From positions 984,382 through 1,034,289 of the forward strand of contig GG745344.1 of assembly GCA_000151295.1 (NCBI GenBank): a stretch of 49,908 bases of DNA, read 5' to 3'. The notes under the pieces were generated by a model. The model saw nothing but the letters and a program-made list of their open reading frames with translations. It searched no databases and was not told the DNA's origin. The first letter of the stretch is position 1, and the number at the start of each line of letters is the position of its first letter. The translations under genes were made by a program, and so were the position numbers. Positions 1-10,723 of this stretch are shown here, piece by piece. The DNA is from Allomyces macrogynus ATCC 38327. Taxonomy: Eukaryota; Blastocladiomycota; Blastocladiomycetes; Blastocladiales; Blastocladiaceae.

Positions 1-650
1 TGCACAACCTTGCCCACCAATGACGACAGCGCAGCCCAGTCGTGCAAGTACGATCACCGCGGCGGCGGGTGACAACGACGTCCTCCACCATCAGGAGAGC
101 GTCGTCGCCGCTCTCTCGCTCTCCGCGCGTGCTCGCTTGCTCTGTCAACTGTTCCTGCGCGCCTGCACGCCTCCACCCCGCACTCTTGCGCCGTGGGAAG
201 CGCGCTTCACGCTCTGTTCCTGCCGCTGCCAACCGCGGCTTTTTCGCAGTCGACGACAAGTGACCACGACGACGACGACGTGTGCGCCCTGATTCTCCAG
301 CACGATCTCGTCACCGCCACCTTTTCGACCAAGGGACAGCCGTCAACAACCCAACAACCCGCGCTCCACCGTTGCACGCACCATCCGTTTTACGGCGGCT
401 CCCGCCCCGTCCATCGTCGTCATTGTTTGCGGCCATCCACACCAACACCTTCTATCGAAACGTCGAGAACCAGCGCCCCTGCGCCCGTGCACGAGTGACG
501 TGAGGGAAGCCTGACGTCGCCGTCGCCCGCTTCTCGTTCCCGCAACACGACAACGTCGACCGACCGACCAGCCAGCCCCGGTCGATACTTATTTCAAGTC
601 CCGCCGCTTGAAGGATCGCGCCCACCCTCTCTCTCTCCACCGCTTTCCGA
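1..650. other. 5' flank of the tyrosine phosphatase gene
   Basis: No gene is supported here. Short open frames exist in several registers, but they are Arg/Thr/Pro-rich and overlap each other, as expected from GC-rich DNA. The last part (about 600-650) is pyrimidine-rich (CTCTCTCTCCACCG) and leads into the ATG at 651, which fits a fungal transcription start and 5' UTR. Confidence 0.4.
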
Positions 651-3383
651 ATGTCCTCCACCGCTCCTTCGTCCACTATGGACGTTATCGCGCCAGCGGA
701 TGTACCGCTCGCGCCATCCCCCATCGTCCCCGCCGACCCGTACCCGCGCCCGACGCCCCTGATCGTCGACGACCTCGCTGCGATGCTTGGGTCGAGCAGC
801 GAACCGACCGACCCGCTCGCTTCTCAAGTCCTCGTGCTCGACCTACGCCCGCGGTCGGCCTACCGCCACAGCCACGTGCGCGGTGCCATCAACGTGTGGT
901 GCGTTTCTCGGCTGGCCAACAGGACCGGGCGGAACGGTGACCGATATTCCGGCGTTTCCGGGCATCCCGCCCTCTCGGCTGCAGTCGAGTGGGACGAAGT
1001 CCGATTCCCATCGTGTTCGGGCCGACCGACCCGACCGCATTCCCCCCCCCCCCCCCCCCCCAAAAAGGCTTTCTGACCTTTCCCTTCGGCAAAAGCTCCC
1101 CGGTAACCTCCTCCGGGGCGGCGCTTATTCCTTGGACAAAGTCGCTGCGAGTCTCGTCGCCGACACCGACCGGTTACGCGTCGCCAATTGGCGGAGCGCA
1201 TCCACGATCATCCTTTACGACGACTGCGCGCTCGATCGGTGCGGCGTGCCGCGCCCGATCACGATTCCGGGCGCTCCCGCTCCGTGTCCGGTACCCGACA
1301 TGGCGCGGAAACTCGCGTCTGCTCAGCGAGTCGTGCGCGTGATCGGCGGGTTCGCTGCGGTCGCCTCGGACCGGCCGGACTTGATCGTCACGGCGGCGGT
1401 GACGCCGGGCGGGACGATGGCGACGCCCGGCGGGACGGTCGTGACGCCGACGCCCGGGTCGCCAGCGATACCGAAACGCTGGCGTGCAGCGGCTATGGCC
1501 GCTGGATCTGCGGGACCTACTCCACCGCCATGGACGACGGCCGCTCCGCCGCCGCGCCAACAGTCGCCCAAGTCGCCGCTCGAGTCGGCCATGGCGTTCC
1601 CGACCCTTTCGGCGCCCGTGGCGCCGCGCACGCCGATCTCGCCGCGCCCTCCACCCCTCTCTCCACGGCCGAACACGCCCCTCTCCCCGCGCCCTCCGCC
1701 GCATACGCCCCTCTCCCCGCGCCCGGGCACTCCCGGCAAGCGTCCGGCCCCACCACCCCCGACCTCTCCGCGGCCTCGCGGCGGCGCGGTGCAACGTCGT
1801 CGTCCGGGACCGGCACTGACGTTACCAATGCCTGCGCCGGGCTGGCCGCCGCCAGGGCCCGCGACGCCGCGCGCGCGACTCGTGCCGGCGGTCGGAAGTG
1901 GTGAGAATTTACCGCTCGCAACGCATTTGCGGACACTGTGTGCGCTGGCGGCACGGGATTTTGCCGGCGCATACGCCCACAGTGGTTGCGGGAGGTATTT
2001 GCGACGGGAGCTGCGGTCACGGCGTTGCAGACGAAGTTCATGGTACTTGTGCGACGGGTTGGTTATTGAAGATGGGGAGAATGTGGTTGCTGACGCATAG
2101 TGGATGTATAGGGCATCGAACTCGCACACGGCCGCGCGCGCGCCCCGGCACTCGCGCTTTCCGCCAAGAACCGGTACGGCACCGTCGTCCCGTTCGAGTC
2201 GAACCGCGTGCGCCTGCTCTTCCGCGACCAAGCCGCACCACACGACATCGACGACTACATCAACGCGTCCTGGATCCGTGTGTCCCCCCTCCCGCCCCTG
2301 ATCGCGACCCAGGCGCCCTTACCACACACCGCGTCCGATTTCTGGACCATGGTGCACGACCACGGCGTCCAGGTCGTGGTCAACTTGGCGGGCGCCGGGG
2401 ACGTGTCGCGCGGGTCGGCGCACGCGTACTGGCCGACGACGGGCGCTGTGCGGTACGGCGGGGTGGAAGTCGAGTTGGTCAAGGAGACGGCGGCGCCTGT
2501 GGACCGGTCGGACGACGGGACGGTGCCGGTGATCACGGTGCGCACGCTCCGCGTCGCCGTTGCGCCCACCGTGTCTCGGGAAGTGACGCAGATCGCTGTC
2601 GACGGGTGGGACGACGGGTCGGTCCCCTCCGCACCGGCCGTGGAACACTTGCTCGCGCTCGTCATGCCCTCAATTCGCGACTCGACGGCACCGATCGTCG
2701 CGCATTGTTCGGCCGGGTGCGGGCGGACCGGGACGTTTGCAGCGCTGCTTGCGTTGACGGCAAGGGCGGGGCTCACGCACGTGCCGGACCACGGGGACGC
2801 CGAGGTGCCGCACGCGGTGCCCGCCGGGGCGTGGGCGGGGGAGAAGGATCCGGTGGAGCAAGTGGTCGTGGACTTGCGCAAGCAGAGGATGATGATGGTG
2901 CAGACGCTGCCGCAGTTCTTGTTCTTGTATGAGATGGTCGCGCAGTGGGTCGTGACCGGGTCGAGGCTCGCGCCGCCGCCGACGGTTACGCTGCCGAGGC
3001 CGGTGGTGGAAGTGGAGGAGGTGGCGATTCCGGACACGGATATCGTCGCCGCTGCGCCATCGACCAATGCTGGCGACTCCGCACCCGCGACGGATCTGGC
3101 ATCGCCTGTGCAAATCGCGTCGGCGGTTCCCGCGAGTTTCGACATTGACGACCGCACGTGCGCGTCGCCCGCGGCGCTGTTGCCGGCACCGATTGTACAG
3201 TTCGAGACCGCAGCCGAGACTGCCGCACCACCCGAGCGAGCATCGCGCGCTGCACGTCGCGCGCGGTCGGTCGCGCGTCGACAACATCAGCAGCAGCAGT
3301 CAGGGTGCGTGCCGCTGCAAGTGTGCGTCGCGTGGATGCTGGCGCTGGGCGCGCGTGCGGCGGCGGCGGCGCGGACCGGGTAG
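651..3383 (+). CDS. Rhodanese-domain plus protein tyrosine phosphatase (Pyp/Ptp-like)
   Basis: Likely dephosphorylates phosphotyrosine, in yeasts typically of stress MAP kinases. Exon 1 (651-898) and exon 2 (from 1068) join in phase 2 across a 169-nt GT-AG intron and give an N-terminal rhodanese/CH2-like domain (VLVLDLRPRSAYRHSHVRGA, then a GGF..V...PDL block). A Pro/Ser-rich linker follows (SPRPPP and SPRPGTP repeats, about 1550-1790). The catalytic domain lies in the last exon (about 2112-3383): NRYGTVVPFESNRVRL, YINASW, IATQAPLPHTASDFW, and the P-loop HCSAGCGRTG near 2700. Q-loop residues are in VQTLPQF. The general-acid loop reads WDD, not the usual WPD; the Asp is kept. The exon 2-exon 3 junction is unresolved: the good donor at 1901 is phase 1 but the acceptor at 2111 needs phase 0. 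Either a weak donor (GTTATT at 2062) is used or the gene has a frame lesion. The domain order matches S. pombe Pyp1/Pyp2 and fungal Ptp proteins. The family call is firm, the exon model is not. Confidence 0.85.
899..1067 (+). other. Intron with a 20-base C run as pyrimidine tract
   Basis: GTGCGT donor at 899 and AAAAAG acceptor ending at 1067. Splicing joins TG|G to give Trp and restores the rhodanese frame. Twenty consecutive C residues (1042-1061) lie just before the acceptor and take the place of a T-rich tract. Confidence 0.75.
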
Positions 3384-3624
3384 TTGTTGGCGTGTATTGC
3401 ATTCGTATTGTATTGATTGGAGAGTAAACTGTCGTTTGGGCGTGATCAGGAAATGATCGGAGCGGGGCGAAGATGCCCGGCGAAGCAACGTGGAAGAGAC
3501 GTGGCAGTCGGTGGCGCTGGGCTCGACGCGTCGGCACACGGAGACGCTTCTCTGCATGTCGTGTCGTGTCGTTCCTTTCCACATCATCCCCAACCAGCAG
3601 CACCCATCAGCACTCCCACCAGCC

Positions 3625-4853
3625 ATGCTATTTATCATTCGCGCGCGCTGCACGTCGATCCTCCCGCACTCCACCACTTGCACGCGCACAACCACGCGCA
3701 CCGTGTTCTCCACTGCCTTGCGCACCTTCTCCACCCAAGACTCGATGATGACCACGCCGCACGCCGACCAGATCGCCGACCCGGCCACGAAAGCCGCCTC
3801 GCTCGCGTCGTGGCTGCTGCAAGCATCGCCCGCGCTGCTGAATCTCGCCCTCGCGCGCCGCACCGACGCGAACGCCGTCCCCGCGTCGCGACGCGCCGTG
3901 GTCGTCGGTTTGTCAGGGCCGCAGGGAAGCGGTACCTGTTTCCACGCCCCATCTCGATATCCACATCGCAAGCGCGCCAACTGACCACGACGGTTGTAGG
4001 CAAGTCGACGCTCGCATCGCACCTCGTCACGTACCTCCACGACAAGCACGCATTGCGCGGCATCTCTATCTCGCTCGACGACTTTTACCTGCCGCACGCC
4101 GACTTGACCGCGCTCGCCGCGGCAAACCCGACCAACCCGCTCCTGCATGGCCGCGGCCTGCCCGGCACGCACGACCTGCCGCTCCTTCTGTTCACGCTCG
4201 AGCAGCTCGCCACGCACTGGTCCCACCCGACCCAAACCGTCGCCGTGCCCGCCTACGACAAGGCCGCGCACTCTGGCGCGGGCGACCGTTCCCCCACCCC
4301 GCACGTCGTCACGACCCCGTGCGACGTTGTCATTCTTGACGGGTGGATGCTCGGGTTCTCCACCGAAAACGCCGACACCGCCGTCTCGAACCTACGCGCG
4401 CCGATCGTCGCCGAATTCGGCCGCGCGAACCTGATCGACATGTGCACCCGGATCCTCCCCACCCCCACCTCCGACTGGTCCAACGTGCATACGCGCCTCG
4501 ACCACTTCGTCCACCTGGTCCCCGGCAACCTGGACCAGATCCCGCGCATTGTGACGATGTGGCGCACCGAGCAGGAGCGCGCGCTGGTCAAGGCGCGCGG
4601 GACCGGGATGACCGATGCGCAGGTCGTGCAGTTTGTACAGCGGTACGTGCCAATGTACCTTGTTGCGGCGCGCGATTTGGCGGAGAACGGGGTCCGGTTT
4701 TGGGGGGTTGAGAAGGTGGGGCCGGTGGGGGAGCCGCGGCGTGCGGTGCGGGTCAAGTTGGGTGAAGGCCGTGAGGTGTTGGAGATTGTGGAAGTTGGCG
4801 GGAAGAAGGCGGCGGTGGGGCTGCTGGCGCCAGTGCTGAGCGCCGGGTTGTGA
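3625..4853 (+). CDS. D-glycerate 3-kinase-like P-loop kinase (GLYK/Tda10 type)
   Basis: Probably phosphorylates glycerate or a related small molecule. Model: 3625-3931 joined to 4000-4853 (386 aa). The 68-nt intron (GTACCT...GTAG, branch-like CTGAC) interrupts the Walker A codon, so splicing creates GPQGSGKST. Family motifs follow: SISLDDFYLP, PTNPLL-HGRGLPGTHDL, YDKAAHSG and the Walker-B-like VVILDGWMLGF, all typical of the GLYK/YGR205W group. The first ATG gives an Arg/Ser/Thr-rich, acid-free N terminus that resembles a mitochondrial presequence. Two Met codons near residue 41 (just after STQDS) could start a cytosolic form. The upstream ATG at 3490 is in frame but sits in a less protein-like stretch. 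The reading frame is complete, with a TGA stop. The kinase fold is secure. The substrate is inferred from family likeness. Confidence 0.85.
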
Positions 4854-5797
4854 TGGTTGGAGGATGGGTTTGGTGTTTGGTTTGTGATTCTCTGTCGATG
4901 TCTGATAGTACCATCAATACGAAGCGACGTGCGCGTCGTCATGGCGCGCACGAAGGGAGACATTTATGGATAAAGGGAGGAGAGCGTGGCGGGTCGAGCG
5001 TTTTGGCCGAGGCACGACAACGCGAGGAAAGGCAAAGAATGGCACAGCAGAAAAAGAACAGGGCAAAGACGCAACACTACAGCAACGAAAGGAGAAACGC
5101 AAGGCAGAGCACCTGTCGCGAGCGGGGTGGGGCGAGCACGAACCGGGCAGGGCAACATCATTCAACTAAGAACATATTTCTCCATTGAACAGGGGAGGGT
5201 CAATCCCAGGCCAACGGGACGCAACCCCCACGTTTCTCGCCACGCGGCACGAGCGTGGCACGGGCGCGTGGCAGCATCATCGCAAGACGAGCCTAGAAAA
5301 GGAGGGGGAAAGTGGTCAGCAATCAAGCGGCGCAAAAGAAGAGCGTAAATGTAAGCATGAAAAGTACATACCATCAACGCGACCGCAGCGCCGCGATGTG
5401 GCGTCCGCGAGCGACGGCGACACGACAAGGGCTGGCCGCAGCCTGCGCACCGCCCAATCAGCCAACGAACCAACCAGGGAAAAGAAAAAGAAGCGGAAAG
5501 TGGACGACAACGGGAGCACACCGCGAGAGAGAATAAGAAAACGGGGACGAGACGGAACGGGACGGAAGAGGGGCAGGAAGAGCGCGAACCAAAAGCGAGG
5601 ACATGGGCGGGACGGAAGGGAACAGCAGCAACGACAAAAACGAACGAAAAAGGACGACAAAGCGCGGGCACGAGCGACCGGCGACGACCGCAACGGAAGC
5701 AGCACGCCAGGCACGGTGCACCGCACGGGCACGGCACGGGTTTGTTGGGCAGGTTCAGCGTCACGAGCAACGGAGCGAGCGACGTCACGCACGACCT
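4854..5797. other. Intergenic region between convergent genes
   Basis: About 940 bases separate the 3' ends of the kinase (+) and the PPZ phosphatase (-). The + strand is purine-rich (GAAAAGAAAAAGAAGCGG-type runs around 5470-5670). Open frames here are Arg/Lys-rich on one strand and Pro/Arg/Ser-rich on the other and have no recognisable domain. I see 3' UTRs and no gene. Confidence 0.5.
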
Positions 5798-7246
5798 TCA
5801 CCCTCCACCGCCACCCGGCGTCCCCGGCGGACTAATCCGTCGCCGTCCGTTCACGATGCGCACGGACCCTTCGGGCTTGAGAATCTCAAACGTGCACATC
5901 AAGTCCTCGTTGACGCACATGACGGCGCCGAGGTTGTTGAACTCGCCACAGTAGTTTGGCGCCGAAAAAATCGTCACGAGCGACCGGTCCCCGAAGAACT
6001 CGTACCCGTCCTCGACGACCATGTGCGCGCGGGCCACCAGGTCAAAGTCGTGCTTGAGCAAAAACTGCTGAATGACCGACGCGCCAAAGCAGTAGGAGAC
6101 GCCGCGCTCGTTGTCTTCCCAGTCGATGGCCGTCTCGGACGGGTCCGACCAGAGCAGGTCGTTGAGCAGGCCGTAGTCGGGCACGTCGGTGGGCCGCGGC
6201 AAGTTGCGCACTTCCTCCATGGTATCGAGCGACGGCGAGAGACCGCCGTGCACGCAAAAGATTTTGCCGGCGACAATGGCGGCGATCGGCAGGCAGTCGA
6301 AGACGTCAATGAACGTTTTCCAGATCTTGATGGTTGCGCGCCGCTTGCACTCGTCGTAGAACCCGTAGACCTTGTTGACGCCCGCGCACTCGTGGTTGCC
6401 GCGCAGCAGGAAAAAGTTGCCCGGGAACTTGATCTTGTAGCACAGGAGCAGCAAGATCGTCTCGAGTGACTGCTTGCCACGGTCCACATAGTCGCCGAGA
6501 AACAGGTAGTTGGCCTGTGGCGGAAACCCAGACATGGCAAACAGCCGCAGCAGGTCCGAGAACTGGCCGTGAATGTCGCCCACGATCTTGACGGGCGGCA
6601 GCAGCTCAATCAGCGCCGGTTGGCTCAGGAAGATATCGCGCGCGGCGTGCAAGATGGTGATGATTTCCGAGTTTTTCAAGGGTAGGTTGCGGCCGACTTT
6701 ACCAGACCCGGCGTTGATGAGCCTGTGAATGACGTCGTCGATGTCGAGCGTCTTGGCCTTGCCCGAGACGACCGTTGGCGCGTGCGAGCCCGTGTCGCTG
6801 CCATTTGCCGCCGTGACAGTGGCGGCGTCCGAGTCGGCACCGGCGGCGGTGGTGGCGGCGTTGCTGCTGCCATTGAGCGGCGTCGTGGCGGCGGCGGCAG
6901 GGGCACCTCCACCGGCAGCTGCGAGAATGGGCGAGAGGGCGGACCCCGGGTTGGCCGGGTCCTCGAGCGCGGCGGCGGAAGTGATGATGTGCGTTGGAAT
7001 CTCGGCCGACTTGCGGCGGAACTTCATAGCCGACGACGAGGTGCCGGACCCATTGGCGGCGCCGTTGCTGCTGCCATTGGTCGTGTAGAGTACGGTATGC
7101 GTGGTCGAGGCGGAAGAGGCGGCCGTTGACGTGCGCGAGAGGTCAAGCTTGTTGGTGGTCGGGTTCGACAGGGACCGCGACTGGTGCGTGGGGGCGGCGT
7201 TGGGTCCGCCGCCAGCGTCGAGGGGCTTGGACTGGCCGCTGCCCAT
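5798..7246 (-). CDS. PPZ-type serine/threonine protein phosphatase
   Basis: Intronless frame of 482 aa. The N terminus MGSGQSKP fits N-myristoylation, as in Ppz1/Ppz2. About 165 residues of Ser/Thr/Ala/Gly-rich low-complexity sequence follow, then a complete PP1-family catalytic domain (about 166-460): [40 protein letters not shown], and [11 protein letters not shown]. The metal ligands (two Asp, Asn and three His) are all present in these motifs. In yeasts PPZ enzymes act at the membrane and in the cytosol on ion homeostasis, cell integrity and the cell cycle, and are inhibited by Hal3-type proteins. The N-terminal arm is much shorter than the roughly 350-400 residues of budding-yeast Ppz1. 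The C terminus ends in a Gly/Pro/Ser/Arg tail ([15 protein letters not shown]). The start is the only Met that gives the myristoylation signal. Confidence 0.92.
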   Translation of the reverse strand: MGSGQSKPLDAGGGPNAAPTHQSRSLSNPTTNKLDLSRTSTAASSASTTHTVLYTTNGSSNGAANGSGTSSSAMKFRRKSAEIPTHIITSAAALEDPANPGSALSPILAAAGGGAPAAAATTPLNGSSNAATTAAGADSDAATVTAANGSDTGSHAPTVVSGKAKTLDIDDVIHRLINAGSGKVGRNLPLKNSEIITILHAARDIFLSQPALIELLPPVKIVGDIHGQFSDLLRLFAMSGFPPQANYLFLGDYVDRGKQSLETILLLLCYKIKFPGNFFLLRGNHECAGVNKVYGFYDECKRRATIKIWKTFIDVFDCLPIAAIVAGKIFCVHGGLSPSLDTMEEVRNLPRPTDVPDYGLLNDLLWSDPSETAIDWEDNERGVSYCFGASVIQQFLLKHDFDLVARAHMVVEDGYEFFGDRSLVTIFSAPNYCGEFNNLGAVMCVNEDLMCTFEILKPEGSVRIVNGRRRISPPGTPGGGGG

Positions 7247-8271
7247 AGCGAGGAGAACGGATGCGGAGCGGGGCCGGTGCGGTGGGAGCGCGAGCGGGCG
7301 ACGACGACGACGGCGAGGACGGGCGTCGGATGCTGGTGCGCAGCGAGCAGGTGGAGCGGCAGCAGATGCAGCGGCAGTGGCAGCGGGTCAAGGGTTCGAG
7401 GTGCGGTCCAAGGGTTGACGTTGGTAGGTTGGTGTAGCGAGAGCCAGTCCAGTCGGTCGGCCGAATGAATGGCCTTGGTGGGCCCACGAGCGAGTTACGG
7501 CGTCGTTACGTTGTGTTGCACGTCAGCGCCGCCAGAGTGCGGCGGGCGTTTCCGGCGCTGCAGCTTGGGCCGTGGCAGGCTGGCCTCGATCCCGTCCCGT
7601 CCAGGGCAGCGAGGCAATCAACTGGCACGCGAGCGCGGACAGTCGAGAGTACGGCAATGCGCACACGCAGGGGCGGGCGCGTGCGGCAGAGGTGCAGCGA
7701 GTGGGCGCGCGGGCGCAGGCGCACAGGGATGGCCAGTCGGGTTGGCGACCGGATCGCAGTTGGAGGAGATGAAGAGCGCGCGGCGGGGCGAGGCCGGCGG
7801 GCAGGGGCAGGAGGCGAGCGAGCGCTGCGGGGGAAATGCGGCAAGCTGCGCTATGGCGGCGTGGCGGCCGTGAGCGGGGACGGGGGCGACGTGGGCGCGG
7901 GCGCTGGTGCGGGTGATACGACCGGGACGGGGGGCGACGGCGTCCGGCGCTGGTGCTGGGTGGGCAAGTGGGTCCGGCTGGCGGTGGACTTGGCCGCCGC
8001 TGCCGTCTTCCGGATGCGGAAGCCCGGCGTAACACAAACTCTGCGGTATTTCTGCATGATCAAGGTCATTTCGCCGTCATTCACCACCATGCATAGTGCA
8101 CGTGAGGCGTATCGCAAAACACGTGTTGCACGCGTCGAGGTGACCCAACGGGTCTCGCAGCTCGTCCCGCACCGCATCGCCTTGTCTGCCTGTCAGTCGC
8201 CCGCCATCCGATCCCACGCGCACGGCCTGTCGCTTCGGCCTGCAAACCCACGGCACACGCGAAATACAACC
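7247..8271. other. Divergent intergenic region
   Basis: About 1 kb between the PPZ start (-) and the next + strand start. It is very GC-rich. Open frames on both strands are Arg/Gly/Ala-rich and are not supported. It should hold both promoters and 5' UTRs. I recognise no specific element. Confidence 0.4.
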
Positions 8272-10060
8272 ATGGCCGACGCTCCGACACTCATCGCTGC
8301 GACGTTTCCCGCGCCAGCGCCCGCACTCGCGCCGCCCCATGGGCCCATCAATGCCACACCACCTCCACCTCCGCCTTCACCGATTGCGCTGCACGGCGCT
8401 GCCGTTGACCGCTATGGCGCGGCGGCTTGCACCGTCGAATCGACTCAGTCCTCGACCGCGCCGTGGACCGCGACCTGCACCGTGACCCTTCCCAGTGCGG
8501 CCCTGTGGGTGCAATGCACGCTCGACCTCGTCCACGTCCCGCAAGAACCGCATTCTGGCGCCGTTGTCGACGGCGACGATAAGACGCCGGGCTCGCATGC
8601 ATCCTCGGCCGAGGCCCACGCGTGCGCGCGCCCACGGTCCGCGCGGTCCCCACCACGTCGCCCAGTGTCGTGGATTGAGGTGTCGCACACGCCGCGGATC
8701 ATGGGATCGCTCGAGGAACTTGAAGACGCCGACGCCAGCCCCTCATTCGACACCACGCCCGCCGCAGTTCCGCCTATCGCCATCCCCGCACGCGCCCACG
8801 TCGCTCCCGCGTGGTCGCCGTTGCCCGGCGGCACCAGTTCCCCGCGCACGCCGTTCCCGGGCACCGCTGCGCCCCTGTCGCGGCCGGTCTCTGCGGCACG
8901 GAGGCGCGCTGACACGTTTTCCGGGTCACGGTCGCCGCAATTACCTGCGCGGCCGTCGGCGCTCGCGGATCCGCTGGGAAACGTGACGGTGCGGTTTACG
9001 AACCGTGATGATGGCGAGGACCGCGTCTTGGTGACGCGCGTTCCCGCGGCCGAGGTCATGGCCGAGGCGACGCTGACGAACACATACTCGGTGCTCGGGT
9101 GCGGGACGGACTTGGTCGTGAGCGTGGGTGCGACATGTGCGGTGCGGATCGCCGGTTTCAAGGTGGCCGGTTTTGTGCCGGCGAGCGTGCCGGATGCGCG
9201 GTGGATACTCACGCTCGTGAATGCCGTGACGCACCTCGAGGTATGGCGCGCTGATTGGTCTCAAATCGTGTCATGCCCTTTCCTGACCCGACCCCATGTC
9301 TCACTGGTAGAACGTCGACCAAGCCGCAGCCTCCGAAGCCTGTGTCCTCGCCGCCGCCGCGAGCCTGCGCGCGCTCAAGCTGCGGCAGTACGAGGACCTG
9401 ATGGCTAAGGCCTCGCGGCTGCTCGTGCCGTCCCCCGCCGTCCCCGCCGCCAAACAACGGTCTATCTTCCACTGGCACATGGCGTTCACGCTCGCCGCCA
9501 ACGGCCGCGCCACCTGCGCCGTGCCGCACATTTACCGCGGCGCTGCCATGTGGGACAACGTCGACCCCGACGCTGAACCCGATTCCCCAAGCACGGGCTC
9601 ACTCTCGCGCGCGCTCGCGACACACCTCGAGACGGCCGTCGACGTGGCAACGACCATGCTAGCGTCGGGCATCGACACGTACGTGCTCGCGGCGCTCGAC
9701 GGACTGACCGCCGTGCTTGACTCGTGCCTGCACGCGCCCGACTTGGATGCGGCGAGCGTCGTCGGCGCCGGAATTCGCGCGTGTGCGAGCGCCCCGGCGG
9801 GACTCGTCCGTGACCGTGCACGTGCGTGGCTCGACCATCTCGGCCGTGCCGCGAAGAGTTGGAGCCCGACTGTCGCGCGCGACGTGCTGGCGCGGTGTAT
9901 TGCGCCCGTGCTGTTGGACGCGGTGGATATGCCGGCCGAGGTGGTGCTGGTCGTGCACCGGCTCGCGTTCCAACTGCTCGCGCAGAACCCGGACGCCGAG
10001 GTGGATGCGCGCCTCGTGGCCGCGGTCGTGGATGGGATGGCGTTGCTGGCGGTGCGGTGA
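8272..10060 (+). CDS. Unrecognised two-exon protein
   Basis: Model: 8272-9240 joined to 9311-10060 (572 aa), with a 70-nt intron (GTATGG...GGTAG) in phase 0. The ATG at 8272 lies in a good context (ACAACCATGG). Residues about 1-45 are Pro/Ala-rich. Two beta-rich stretches follow, one around Ala-Cys-Thr-Val-Glu-Ser to LWVQCTLDLVHVP and one around NVTVRFTNRDDGEDRVLVTRVP to RWILTLVNAVTHLEV, separated by a Ser/Pro/Arg-rich linker. Exon 2 is largely helical (DQAAASEACVLAAAASLRALKLRQYEDLMAKASRLLVPSP is helix-like, followed by repeated Ala/Leu/Val-rich helices). There is no signal peptide or clear membrane segment. I know no family for it. Consistent codon bias and a clean splice in frame support a real gene. 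Confidence 0.7.
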
Positions 10061-10723
10061 GACTCGCAGCAGGGACTGAAGCAAAGGTGAAGCAGGAGCA
10101 GGAGCGCGTGGTGATGGATTTGGCGGTTGGGTGATGTGGACAGCCCCAACGGGTTCGGTTGCATTCGGTGCGGGCTTAGCTTCCACTAACGCCAAGCCAC
10201 TCTGTGATGCAAGTGGCCGATCACGGCGCATAACAGCGCGAATGAGGTTGCCGTGACCGCCGATGCCGAGTCATTCTTGGTCAACATCGCCGGTACACAC
10301 CACCACCGCGGCAACAACCATCCTGCACGGCCGCACAAGCGGCGCCTCGCCATGGGGCCGCCGCCCCCGCTCTCGCGACAACGCTTTGCCAAGACCGCCG
10401 TCGACTTGGAACAGCAGATACAAACCAACGGGAGGTGGCTGTGTGGGCCGCCGTGCACCCTCTCTCCCAGCGACCCTCAGCGACGCTGCAACTTGACGTG
10501 GTCAACGTTCAACGCGCTACAAACCGCCCCCGTCGAGAATCCAGCTTGAGCGACCCGCATCCACGACACTGCCAACGACCCGCCGTTGGACCAGTTTCCA
10601 CGAACGTCGACGCCAAGGACTCTGAGCTACTGGCGCTCTTCGTCTCTGCGACCACTTTCGAGCCCAGCTCGCCCGCTCGAAACCCGCCCGGACTCGGCCC
10701 CCCAATCGCTCCTCACTGCTGCC
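10061..10723. other. Intergenic region upstream of the sphingomyelinase-like gene
   Basis: About 660 bases holding the 3' end of the preceding gene and the promoter of the next. Short frames on both strands lack any domain. No gene seen. Confidence 0.4.

Noticed and set aside
1323..2243. 306-codon minus-strand frame opposite the PTP gene
   Set aside because: It is the mirror of the Pro/Ser/Arg-rich linker and rhodanese region; it is Gly/Arg-rich and has no domain, while the + strand carries named motifs.
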